Numbered from the stretch's first letter, positions 1 through 9,143 are shown. The stretch: DNA of 15,626 nucleotides from Amoebophrya sp. AT5.2 (GCA_005223375.1 RXOD01005150.1:1-15626); one strand, 5' to 3'. The notes: a model not told the origin generated them from the sequence alone. Numbers and translations: made by a program.

Positions 1-1735
1 CCTGCCGCTGCTTCTCGAAAGGGATCGCATCATTTGGCGGCAGGTCCTTCCCCAGATCCGCTAAATAGGAGCCGAAGCACCGCGGGGGCAGCGGACTTTT
101 ACCCGTTCGCCCCAGCAGCCCGAGCGCCTTCGCGTCCGCGGTCGCCGCGCCGGCGAACTCAGAGAAGAACGCCCGCGCGCCCCCCCCGCTCACCCGGTAC
201 CGCATCGCCTCGAGCACCGCCGCGAGGTAGACCGCCGGCGTCTCCCCCGCCGTGATAGGAGCCGCGCCCCCGGGAGCTACGGCCGACAGCAACTGCTGAA
301 GCTCCGGTATCCCCGGGGCCGCGGCAGCCGTACCGGCCGCGAACGCCACGCAGTTCACGCTCCAAAACGAAAACTTCGCGTGCAGCGCCTGCATCCGCAA
401 TACACAGATCCGCAGCAGCTCCTTCGTGTCCGGGGGCAGCGGGGTCACCAAATTTTCCAGCTCCGCTTGGTTTTGTACCTGCGCGAGGCCGGTTTGCACC
501 GCTTTGAATGATGATTTCAAATAGTCGAGGGAGAACCCCGCGGAGGCTTCCAGGCAGGAGATCACCTCGAACAGCACGCGCAGGCGGAAGGACAGGAACT
601 GGATGTTCTGGAGCGGGAGGAAACTCTCGTTCACCATGCTGCTTATCCACGCCAGCACGGGGATCGCCACGTACGCAAACCCGGCCTTCCGCAGCGACTT
701 CGATATGCGCATGGCGACCACCAAGGAGTTGTACACGAGGGGATAGCTGTACTCCTCGATCTTCAGCGAGAGGTTCTCGGGCAGCGTCAGCAGCCGGGAG
801 CCCGGGTCGCCTGCGTCCGCGGCCTGCTGAACGACCAAATCCGGGAAGTTGGCGAGGAGACTGACCGCATTCTGCAGGTCGAGCAACACGGCGCGAACGT
901 CCTCAACCGAGTCGGTGCGGAACAGAAACGCGTCCTTCAGGGTCGTGATGCGGTACAGGCAAAATGTTCGCCCGAGCAGAAAACGAACCTGAATTCAGTT
1001 TTGGCTGTTATTCTAATGACCTCTCCTGACTCCTATGATGCCCCCTCGTTCAACACTTCGATTTCGTTTTCGTTCGTTTTCGTTGAAGATAAAACTGCTC
1101 CTGATATGGATATGCTGCCGCACGACCTCTGATCGAATTTGTTGACTAAGCATCCATTACCGTGACTTGGCAGCATCTTGCCGCGTCGTGCACCGCGTCC
1201 GGTTCTGGTTTGGGCTGCTTTTTCGTGTACTTGTCGACGCCACTTTCGTCCGCCGCGAAGTGGGTGACGTTGTAGTTGCGCTCCCGCACGTACTGGCATG
1301 CTAGATCCGAAAAGCGTTCGTATATCTCCTGAAACACCAGACCGTACTGGTCTAGATTCATTAACCGCTCCGCATACGTGCATTGCGTCAGCAAGAAATC
1401 CACGTGCGGAACCTAGTGGAGATTGCATTGATTATTTCAGACAGTTTTTATACGAGGTGTGGTCCCACCAGAAAAAAGACGCTCACCTTCCCCAGGGCGA
1501 TAAACAAGAAGACCACCCCCGGTAGAATACGAATAGACGATGAAAGAAAAACGACCTTGTGATTCAGCGCTTTCTGCGAAATGTAGTTGATGCGGAGGCG
1601 CCACGCGAGGACTTTGTCGTTGGGAACGCGATGGGCCGACAGCTGCGACTTCTCCCGCGCGATGTCGTCGCTGAGTGTCTCATAGCTGTTGATCAGCTCG
1701 TTCAGATTGTTCCGCGCCTCCTCGTCCATCGTCAT
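1..1735 (-). CDS. CFAP54: CFAP54-like central-pair protein, N-terminal part (runs off the left edge)
   Basis: Three exons read right to left: 1735-1487, 1412-1161 and 988-1 (open to the window edge), about 496 codons. Introns are 1486-1413 (GTGAGC...CACTAG) and 1160-989 (GTAATG...TTCAG), both phase 0. CFAP54 belongs to the C1d projection of the axonemal central pair, with CFAP46, CFAP74 and CFAP221. I recognise the family from exon 3: a block starting GRTFCLYRITTLKDAF, then YSYPLVYNSLVVAMRI and a helical block with VNESFLPLQNIQFLSFRLR, followed by TPR-like helices. These match, from memory, the order of conserved blocks in animal and algal CFAP54. Exon 2 contains VTHFAADESGVDKY, which fits the segment just before. 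Without splicing at 1160, exon 2 would stop at 1146. The start is the first in-frame ATG after a stop near 1820; ATG at 1729 is also possible. An alternative first donor at 1555 would remove a T-rich hydrophobic stretch (codons 61-83). CFAP46 is the main alternative name. Confidence 0.62.
1063..1084. repeat. Short TTTTCGTTCG-type tandem repeat in a CFAP54 intron
   Basis: The plus strand reads TTCGTTTTCGTTCGTTTTCG and continues with TT, about two imperfect copies of a CGTTCGTTTT unit. It lies inside the second CFAP54 intron, so the transcript carries an A-rich ACGAA repeat. No function can be assigned. Confidence 0.6.
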
Positions 1736-3002
1736 CAGGGGCAATGGCGAACTTCGCTTTCTACACGTGGCTACATCTTTTCGTCCGGCATTTGCATTCC
1801 TTCCGTTTTGATTTCAGTCACAGTCAGTGTGGCCCGCCTGTCTCTGCTAAACCTAAAGCTAAAGTTTTCTGTCCTCTCCATCTGCTCCTCATCCGCATGC
1901 CTGATTGCCGGAGTCGCTCCTCCCTCGCTAGAAGTATCCGTCTCCTTTCTAGAACTCCCGTTCGAAAGTTCCTGTCAGTACTACCTAGCGTCAATAAATC
2001 CCTTCGTCTAGCAGTTGCACTTGCAGCTGCAGCGAATCCAAGTCACCTTGACGCCCTTTCAGGACGCGCGACAACATCGTCCTCGTGGGTTGATGATGTC
2101 GTGGACGGCAGTGTCCTTCCTTTTCCGATTCCAAATGAGCGGATCATTGAATGATTGCCCAAAAACCGACGGACTTTGCCGTCAGCTTGCAGTTTTTCGT
2201 TCATTTTTGGCGAATGCGCAAAGACGCTTTTTCGCGGACTCGCCGTATTGTAAAACTCCCCAGAAGTTGTAGAGCGGCCTCTTCGCGATTGATCCTGTTC
2301 CTGTTGTCGCTGGCCTTCACATTCGTATTCACACACCTCTTGTCTTCGCCTTCGTTCCGCCAGCAGCAGCAATCCATCGCAGAAGTAGAAGAGCGTCTAC
2401 CCCTACTTGTGCAATGGCAATCACAACTGCATCAAGCTACTTACTCATACTCTCACATACACGATCAAGATCATCTTCACGCCAGATGCAATTGCAAGTG
2501 GTCCTTCTCTTGAAAGTTCTCAGTCTCACACCTTCTTGCGGACTTGCTTAACACCCTGACCCTCACCCACTTCCGTATGGCCGGCCCAGCTGGCAAGTGC
2601 CAAAAGTGGTATACTTTCATTAGTGAAGTCGTTCATTCTTGCCAGTCGTTTCCGGAGGAATTTTTGCGGTCTTTGCTGGGGGCGAGTTCAAGGAAGATAA
2701 AAGCTCAACGGTGTTGTAGATGTCGCGCTGTGTCTTTTTTCGTCCTTTGGATTCCTAAGCGCTGTAGGCTAGGCCTAAGAAAGTACTCGATGCCATTTTG
2801 GTGCTTTCCAACGCGATCCCCGTAGCCTCCTACTGCCACAATGGGGAATCTCTGAAACCGTAACCGCCCGGCGCGATTACTACCGCACCCGTCTCACCCT
2901 CACCACAGGGAAGCCACTGCCTAACCCTAAGCGATCGCCAGTCGGTCATGACTTACCAGCTGGACCTGGAACACGAACATCTCCATTCATATTCCGTGTC
3001 CA
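1736..3002. other. Spacer between CFAP54 and TXNDC9-like genes
   Basis: This stretch lies upstream of CFAP54 and downstream of the TXNDC9-like gene. ORFs on both strands are short and use codons unlike the GC-ending codons of the identified exons. It holds one candidate plus-strand membrane-protein ORF (2151-2513), listed separately, and one copy of the dispersed GCAGTTGCA motif at 2011. A short CCTAACCCTAAG run near 2920 resembles telomeric repeats but is too short to call. Confidence 0.5.
2151..2513 (+). CDS. Doubtful plus-strand ORF with a single membrane segment
   Basis: A 120-codon ORF of unknown identity. It has a basic stretch (RTRRIVKLPRSCRAASSR), then a convincing hydrophobic segment (LILFLLSLAFTFVFTHLL, about residues 67-84), then a Gln/Glu-rich stretch ending in a His- and Cys-containing tail. 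This is the layout of a type II single-pass Golgi protein start, with ATG at 2151 or 2214. Against it: no downstream exon was found, codon use is not like the neighbouring genes, and it would be the only plus-strand gene in the window. It may be chance. Confidence 0.18.
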   Translation: MIAQKPTDFAVSLQFFVHFWRMRKDAFSRTRRIVKLPRSCRAASSRLILFLLSLAFTFVFTHLLSSPSFRQQQQSIAEVEERLPLLVQWQSQLHQATYSYSHIHDQDHLHARCNCKWSFS

Positions 3003-4028
3003 CTAGTTCAGCTCCGGGATCATTTCGCGGAAGCTCAAGATGGCTTCCAGCCGTTCCGTGGAGAAGTCCATGCCGCCGAGCTCGTCGAAGCCGCGGATAG
3101 TGTACTCGGTCTTGCTCTCCTTGATCAGCACGATGGAGGGCAGCATCCAAATTAGAGGGCGAAAAAACTCTCCCGACCGAGAGCAAAAAAGAATTTACAA
3201 GTCACTTGAAGTCAGTGAGATACAGGACCAGGCAAAGCGAGCCGCGAGTAGCTTACGACTCAAGAACGAACAACGCCACTCAATACCAGCCCAATGCATA
3301 CGAGAAAATGCAACAAAAACATTTACCATACGATACGACCACAACCTCCGCAACCCGACAAATAAGTAGTACGAGAGGAAACGCCGGATGGCGCCTGGAG
3401 CTGGAACCCACTCGTCCATCTACAACAGACACCACCTAACTATGAGTCCCCCACCTTTGCCGGCAACATGCTCCGGAAAACGGAGGTTTATAATTATATC
3501 GCCCCTTAACCAGATGTGCAGCTTCTCGCACAGGTAGGGCGACTTCTCGGCGTTGATGCAGCAGAACCGGGTCGTCGGGTACCGCTTGCACAGCGTCTCG
3601 AAATGCTTCGTCATCACGTCGGAAGTGAGCTGGCCAACCCGGAAAAAGACGCAGACCATTTTGTAATTGTTCTTCGCCGCCTCGAAAAACTCCTTTTCGT
3701 CCCTAATCTCATCGTACTTGCCGCACCCGTTCCGGATTGCCGCCTGCGCCTTGCGGTGGTTGTCCTTCATGGCCTGAAGCAGGGGGTGGGTGGGTTTGGT
3801 TTTAGTATCAGCGATCCGAGGAACCAAATGACTGAAAGTGCAAGTACAACCATGAAAAAACGAAGACCAGCAGGGCAGTTGTACCTCCAGCCGCTTTCTC
3901 CGGATTTCCTCGAGGTCGTCCTCCTTGAGCTTTGAAAGGCGGTCGATTTCATCGTCAAGTTGCTCCTCGGTATCGAGGGCAGCTTGATACAGCTGCGTAC
4001 AAACCTTGTCACCGACACGCTGCGACAT
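3003..4028 (-). CDS. TXNDC9: Thioredoxin domain-containing protein 9 (phosducin-like 3) homologue
   Basis: Three exons, 4028-3885, 3773-3510 and 3146-3003, give 183 residues. Members of this family (TXNDC9/PhLP3) bind the CCT chaperonin and modulate folding of tubulin and actin in the cytosol. Residues 1-60 form the charged N-terminal helix (LDDEIDRLSKLKEDDLEEI). Residues 65-165 are a thioredoxin-like fold with DEIRDEKEFFEAAKN, then INAEKSPYLCEKLHIW, then MLPSIVLIKE with the cis-proline, and YTIRGFDELGG. There is no CXXC active site, as expected for this family. The protein is somewhat shorter than the human one (about 226 residues), lacking the C-terminal tail. Intron 1 (3884-3774) is GTACAA...TTCAG. 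Intron 2 (3509-3147) is non-canonical and transposon-like; see its own entry. The exact join HIW-MLPSIV restores the family pattern. Confidence 0.88.
3147..3509 (-). mobile_element. Introner-like non-canonical intron with terminal inverted repeats
   Basis: This 363-base intron interrupts the TXNDC9-like gene between codons for HIW and MLPS. On the gene strand it begins TTAAGGGGCGA (plus-strand 3499-3509), and the other end, read in reverse complement, begins TTAGAGGGCGA (plus-strand 3152-3162). That is 9 of 11 matching, with a weaker match continuing to 12 of 16. The exon flank CATCTGG and the sequence just inside the downstream exon (AATTTGG) form a near direct repeat ending in TGG. No GT-AG choice I tried keeps the frame: the only GT donor at the boundary (TG|GT) meets a stop after each nearby upstream AG. 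Joining at the repeated TGG restores the protein exactly. Introner elements with inverted and direct repeats and unusual splice sites are known from Amoebophrya-type dinoflagellates. No transposase is encoded. Confidence 0.55.
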
Positions 4029-5349
4029 GATTTCTTTTTTTGCTAAGATTATGAAGAATGAGACTGAGAGTCAGAGATCGTTTATAATCAGCTATCGCTA
4101 CTTCTATCCGTAGTCCGCATGATCGATAGACAATTCGAGTACGTGTACGACAGTAGAACTTTTTTTTTATAACAGACTAAAGAGGTGGAGCCAGGTGAGT
4201 GCTGTTCTAGTCGTAATGCTGGCAGCTGGAGCTGGCTCTTCCTCTTGCTCGTTTTGCTTTCACGCTCAACATATCCCGCTGGCTGATGATGTATAGATAG
4301 TGCTTCGCTAGATCCAGATGCAGTTGCAGACGCAGAGGATGCAGGGTTAGTAGCCTAGACACCGGGTCCACGTCCTCTACCTGCGGGTCACCTTGGAGTA
4401 ACTTCTTTTACTTCGCATGTGAACCAGAACACAATAAGAGGCAACGGCAATCAATCGCCAGCTACCGCCCCCTTCACCGGGATCGAGTTCGTGGAGTTTG
4501 TTCTTTATAAAGTATATTCTTTGATGTTAGGCCTCCGTGTTGAGGGTGGTCTCCCGTCTTCGCATGAGTGAGAGTGTGCCTTTGCGCCGCTCGTCAAGAT
4601 CTGTTTCCGCGGGATAAATGCTCGGAGCGTGTCTTCAGTAGCGCGTGGTCTTCCAAGAGTTGGTAATGTACATTTTCATTTTTGGTTCTACTTCTACGCT
4701 TTCTTCCAATGAATCCAGCAGCGGTGTACACCAGTGTAGTAGAAAAATAATTCCTCTTGCTGTCATGACCACCTACGTCCATCTCTATGCGTCTACGTAT
4801 TCCATCGCTGGTTCGCTTCGGTCTCGGGGGTAGCCTCGACTTTCACGAGAGTCATCGTAAAGGCAGGACAGCTTGTACGGATTTTATTGCTGTTGCTAAC
4901 AATCGGGGTAGCCTTGTTTTTCTATTTCTGGGTAAAGCAGGTAGAAACGCGACATCTTCCGTGAGTTGAATTCTATCGAAAACCTATATGCGAAAAATGT
5001 TAAATTCATCGTGCCTGTAGTAGAGCCTTTTTTCGTGTGGTAAAACGAAAGTAAATTAATTCGAGCATCGCCTGCCATAACTAACAAATTTTCTTCAACC
5101 TGTGCCTGAAGTGCCATTTGGATTTAAGTAATATTGCGAAGTGTAAGTTTTGGAGTGCTTCACCACGTCCTGCAAGTTAAACCTGTATGTAAGCTTAAGA
5201 CTCAACGAAAAACGACACAGAGGTGCATCGTAGCGAACATCTTTCTACATCAATTTCCAACAACATCGATCTTTCTCAGTGGAGAAAGTGAGTCCCTGTC
5301 CTCGCTGACCACTCAAGGTCCTCGAGGCACTTAGTATTACTAGCCCCGC
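4029..5349. other. Spacer between TXNDC9-like gene and PACRG
   Basis: About 1.3 kb with no ORF longer than 73 codons and none with domain-like content. It is AT-richer than the flanking exons, with short T runs (for example near 4160 and 4040). It contains a GCAGTTGCA motif copy at 4320, inside GATGCAGTTGCAGACGCAGA. The right part must hold the PACRG 3' end and the left part the 5' region of the TXNDC9-like gene. I see no recognisable promoter element, tRNA or snRNA. Confidence 0.5.
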
Positions 5350-6738
5350 TTACGAAAGCACGCAGCTTTCGTAGGTCGGGATCATGTACTTGATGTTGAT
5401 GAAGGCGTCTTCCCCTCCGTGCACCTCGAAGCACTCCAGGACTTCGGCGATCAAATCCCCCAGGCACTTGTTCTTGCGCTGGGCATAGAACATCTCGTCG
5501 CCGAGGTTGAAGTTCTGCCCCTTGAAAATGTTGAAGATCGGCAGAATCTGCCGGTAGTACGGCACCAAAGCCTCGCCGATCTGTTGATTAGATGAACACT
5601 CATTCACTATCGCTATCACGACACTATGCTGAATTCACACTTCAAATCCATATTTTTTTTCGGAATCCGATGAATCAGAGGTAACTACTTATTTTCATAA
5701 AAGATAAATCGAACATAAAAAAAAACTGCGAAGTTCGTTCGAGGATGCTAATGGTCGTATACCATCTCCCCGCTCTGCACGAGCTCCACGAGGATTTTGA
5801 GGACGGTGCAGATGATGGTCTGGTCGCGTGTGTTCAGGGCGGTCTTGATCGGGATGATCAGCTGCGGCACCACCGGCAGAATCTTGGACCCACCAGCCGC
5901 CAACATGTCGTAGCAGCCCGTCACCGCCATAAACCTGTCGCCGTGTAATCAATGAATCCATAAGAGATTTTGAATTTGATTTCAGAAAGAGAAAGTACTA
6001 GTACAGGTAGACACGTCGGTTAGTCAGTTCTCGTACGTTGTGGTTCTCTTCTGGTTGTGGAATAAATGCAAGTTGTCTAGTTCTCTAGCCGCGAGAACCA
6101 GCTGACTGCACCTGCAGCTCTACCTACAGGATGGACGTAGAGTTACTGTTCAAGTTCAACGAAGAACTACTACCGGTATGGGTCTTCCTTTTCCCTGAGT
6201 CCGTCGAAGAAGATGGGGAGGTAGTGGTGGTAGTCCAGTTTTTCCAGGTCGATTTTCCACATAAGCTTGCCCCCGACCTTGGAGTGGTCGATCTGAATCG
6301 GCAAATCTCCGCGGTCGTAGAACTTGCGAAATTCGGTCCGGGAAATCACCCGCCGCGTCTTTGCCGTCTCGCGCTTAACAAGCACGTTCTTCTTCGGACT
6401 TGTAGCGGCAGCCTGTGGTGGAGGCGGGAACGGGATTTCATTTTTGAATTTGTTTCATCCGACGATACAACACACAGGTGAACTTGAACGAATCATTTTT
6501 CTATTTTTGACCGACTCCCACTGAACAAGAACATAGGTACCTTCATGTTCTTCTTGATGTTCTTGGGAATGTAGTCGGGCGGGAAATCACCGAAGACGGA
6601 CATAGAGCCCATCGGCACGAGGCCGGCCTTCTTGTCCTTGGCGAGCCATCCCTTCCCCTCGACGATATTTCGGAGCGCGTCCTCCAACATCAGCGTGGAA
6701 GCCGCGCTCATACCAGGTTTTGCTTGCAAAGGCGCCAT
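5350..6738 (-). CDS. PACRG: Parkin co-regulated gene protein homologue (axonemal inner-junction protein)
   Basis: Four exons, 6738-6541, 6412-6174, 5934-5763 and 5580-5350, give 279 residues, close to the usual length. PACRG sits with CFAP20 at the inner junction between the A and B tubules of ciliary doublets. The hallmark blocks are plain: [36 protein letters not shown] (end of exon 2), [20 protein letters not shown] (exon 3), then [20 protein letters not shown] and [19 protein letters not shown] at the C-terminus (exon 4). Introns are 6540-6413 (GTACCT...CCACAG), 6173-5935 (GTAGTA...CGACAG, splitting the Arg codon in PYRF) and 5762-5581 (GTATAC...CAACAG, joining GEM to IGEALV). The start is the first ATG of the open frame. 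The first 70 residues are variable in the family. Identification is nearly certain. Confidence 0.95.
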
Positions 6739-7575
6739 TCTTGTTCTTTAAACCTATTGGCTTTTTCAGACTTCGTCCCGTTTACTTCTTCCTTGGTATC
6801 TCGGTACAAGAACTGTACTGGTAGTCTACGTCTAGGCTGCGCCTGGCTGGCCTAGCTGTGGGTGTAAGTAGTTGAAGAGGTTGATGTAGATATGAGATTC
6901 CAAGCGTCGTGGTACTACGGGGGAGGACGCTTTCTCGTTTACTGGTATTGTTTTGGAGGACTGGACGTGGAGGGGTCTTTCTTGATTGCACGGCGCTTGG
7001 TCGGGAGAGGCAAAATGAAAATACAGGGCGGGGCGAAAAACGGAAAAATAAAGATGAATGCCATATGCGTCATTCTTTTCACAACAAAGAAAGACCGATC
7101 TCTGACGGATGCTTCCAGCAGCGCTTGGAAAGCTTCAGCGACGGAAATTGTTCAGACCCGTGACGAAAAAGCTTCGACGATAACGATCGTCTGAGCGAAA
7201 ACCCTCCTTATTATTATTTTACTCTTCGCGCATTCGCCCGAAGGCCCCCACAAGAACACTGACGTCATTATAACTGGCCGATATTTTTACGGTTACGCAT
7301 GATGTCGCAAGGACGATCTCATCTGCTCCTGCTCAACAGAGTAGAGAGCACTTCACTACGATTGCGGATGCGGCCGAACAGAGCTACGACTCCTCCGACT
7401 TCTGATACACCGCCATCGTCTGCATCTTCTGACTGACAGCAACAGAAAAAATTCGCGCGCGCGCCAGATTGATATCATCCAACTATAAATCATCTTGATC
7501 TTTTAGTTTAATCTCAGTGTTTCATCGCTCGAGCAGAGGCAGAGCATTCTAAATGAATCTTCGCGGGGGCGGGGG
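6739..7575. other. Spacer between PACRG and the SNARE gene
   Basis: About 840 bases with only short ORFs on both strands and no recognisable product. An alternating purine-pyrimidine tract, CGCGCGCGCGC, lies at 7454-7464. Immediately upstream of the PACRG start (minus strand) the sequence CAATAG followed by 15 bases could be a trans-splice acceptor. No RNA gene seen. Confidence 0.5.
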
Positions 7576-8847
7576 CTATCCAATGACGAGCATGAGTAAG
7601 AACATGAAGATGCAGAATAGAATCAGTATGGTCCACAACTGGCTCCGGTCCGAGCTCTGCATCAGTATACCGAGCCGGCGCATCACGAAGGACATTTTCT
7701 CAGTCTCGCGATCGATGTCCTCGTCCAGCTCGGTGAGCATGCGCTCCTGCTCCTTCAGCTCGGTGTTGATTACCTGCAAATTGTCGTTACTCGTTGTGGT
7801 TCGTTTATTTAATTAAGTAAGTACATGTACAAGTTGGGCACGGGGATCTGCAACTGCATCTGCTTCTGCGTCAGTCAATCGATGTTGATCCAGATGATGT
7901 AAAAACCTGCGCTGTCTGATTGAGTCTCTCGGTGCATTTGGAGAGCTCGGCAAGCTGCTCGTCCTGTTCCTTGACGAGCTGGCGCTGATTTTGTGTTCCT
8001 TGGGCGACGAAGTCATCGAGCTCCCGACCGCCACCCGGCCTCTGGTGCCGCGTGTTGCCGACCTGGGTTTTGAGACATTGGTCACGATCTCGATCTCTTG
8101 ATGAAGCTGGTATACTTACATACAAGGGAGTGATCTTCGATAACATCGTGAGCGAGCACGAGCAATGACTCCGAATCTTCTTCTCCAAGTCATTTACCGA
8201 CTGCGGTCCTCGGCTGCTCGACGAGGCGCTTGATGACCCTGCACCTCCGCCGCTGCTCGCAATTCTTCTTATCTCCCCCTGGACAGAGGAAGTCAACTCC
8301 TTCAACGACCTCTCCGTTTGCTGCAGGAATTGCTTGCGGCCTTGCAACTCCCTCTGGTCCACCCGGAACTTTCCCGGGTTCGCCTCCACGATCCCGATCG
8401 TCGTCTCGACGTCTTGCAGGTCGTACCTTTTTTTTGTCGTTCATTTAGATTGATTGATGTCAAAGACGCCGCGCGTCTAACATAAAAACTGCGACTCCAA
8501 CATCGCAGTCCACTTCTTGTTCCACAAGAAGATGAACCGATTACAACCATCCAACCATCGTGAGAGTGAGAACCGTGAGAGCGAAAAATTTAGTACTGCA
8601 GCTGCTTGATTTCCGAGAGTATTTCATTGCCGAGTTTGCCGGACGACGACGCGGATGAAGCTGCAGGATTTCTGGTTTCTTCTCGAAATTTGTTGAACAG
8701 TTGTTGCACGCTGCGCAGGCCGGACTCGATTTCCTCTTTCGCCACGTAGAACGGGTCGGAGGACGCAGACATCAAGGGCTGGTTCAGTTGCTCGCCCTCG
8801 GCTCCCTGCGAAGTGCTGCGTGTCGTGATACCGCTGGCCAGCGGCAT
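7576..8847 (-). CDS. Syntaxin-6/SYP61-like Qc-SNARE
   Basis: Four exons, 8847-8597, 8426-8120, 8062-7907 and 7773-7576, give 303 residues. Such SNAREs drive fusion at the trans-Golgi network and endosomes. Residues 30-135 match the syntaxin-6 N-terminal three-helix domain: SSDPFYVAKEEIESGLRSVQ, then DVETTIGIVEANPGKF. Residues 140-160 are a Gly/Ser linker. The SNARE motif runs from about 216 (KEQDEQLAEL) to 280, with the zero-layer glutamine at about 247 in ELKEQERMLTEL. Residues 286-302 form the C-terminal membrane anchor (WTILILFCIFMFLLMLVIG). Introns are 8596-8427 (GTACTA...AAAAAG), 8119-8063 (GTAAGT...CCCAG, 57 bases, in frame, so could be retained) and 7906-7774 (GTTTTT...TTGCAG). ATG at 8772 (MSASSDPF) matches the usual family start and is an alternative; the extra 25 residues look unconserved. 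Whether it is closer to syntaxin 6, 8 or 10 is less certain. Confidence 0.86.
8464..8531. repeat. Three consecutive perfect hairpins inside a SNARE-gene intron
   Basis: Within the first intron of the SNARE gene lie AGACGC-CGC-GCGTCT (8464-8478), ACTGCGA-CTCCAACA-TCGCAGT (8488-8509) and CTTCTTGT-TCC-ACAAGAAG (8513-8531). Stems are 6, 7 and 8 base pairs with no mismatch, spaced 9 and 3 bases apart. The row of stems could shorten the intron in the transcript or be the remains of an inserted element. Confidence 0.7.
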
Positions 8848-8893
8848 TGAGTTTATGGCTATGGGGTCGTGCCGTGCGGCTGGGCCTCCTCGT

Positions 8894-9143
8894 CTACTTC
8901 TCGTTCTCCGATAGCGTGTGAAATAGAATGCTGAGGAGCAGAAGCTGCACGGCGTCGACGAGGTTCACTGCGCGCGGTCTCGAGGAACCTCCGGACCGGG
9001 CGACTGCGGGAGCAAGTCCAAAGCCCGGGGCGTCGTCGTCCCGCTCCAGGTCGGGTGGCGCTTCGTGTTCGAGCTGAGTGGCAAAGCCAAGCAAGGAATT
9101 TTTGCGCTTCTTCTTCCCGCAAGCAGAGTGAGAGAAGTTCTTC
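8894..9143 (-). CDS. Candidate terminal coding exon of an unidentified small protein
   Basis: The frame from 9143 (after a good acceptor, TTTCTTTCCGCAG) to a TAG at 8894 encodes 82 residues. Codons are GC-ending as in the identified genes, for example GAC CTG GAG CGG GAC GAC GAC GCC. The product starts with a basic stretch (ACGKKKRKN), has an acidic middle (DLERDDDAPGFG) and ends with a short hydrophobic helix and tail (LVDAVQLLLLSILFHTLSEN). The stop is only 46 bases before the SNARE ATG on the same strand. The upstream exon is not settled: an ATG at 9210 (MTSLR) with a GT at 9195 would join in a different frame. Not recognised; it could also be 5' leader of the SNARE transcript. Confidence 0.33.

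Noticed and set aside
159..650. 163-codon minus-strand ORF in the CFAP54 region
   Set aside because: It is an overlapping shadow of the real CFAP54 frame, which is open through the whole of 988-1 and carries the family blocks.
2793..2802. GCCATTTTGG, matching ten bases of the dinoflagellate spliced leader, with CCGTAGCC about 20 bases further on
   Set aside because: The two pieces are in the wrong order and spacing, there is no GT donor after CTCAAG, and the flanks do not match, so it is not a spliced-leader gene.
2918..2932. CCTAACCCTAAG, telomere-like
   Set aside because: Only about one and a half repeat units; far too short for a telomere or interstitial telomeric array.
7454..7464. CGCGCGCGCGC tract as a possible Z-DNA or regulatory element
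   Set aside because: A single short tract in a GC-rich genome is not enough to claim function.
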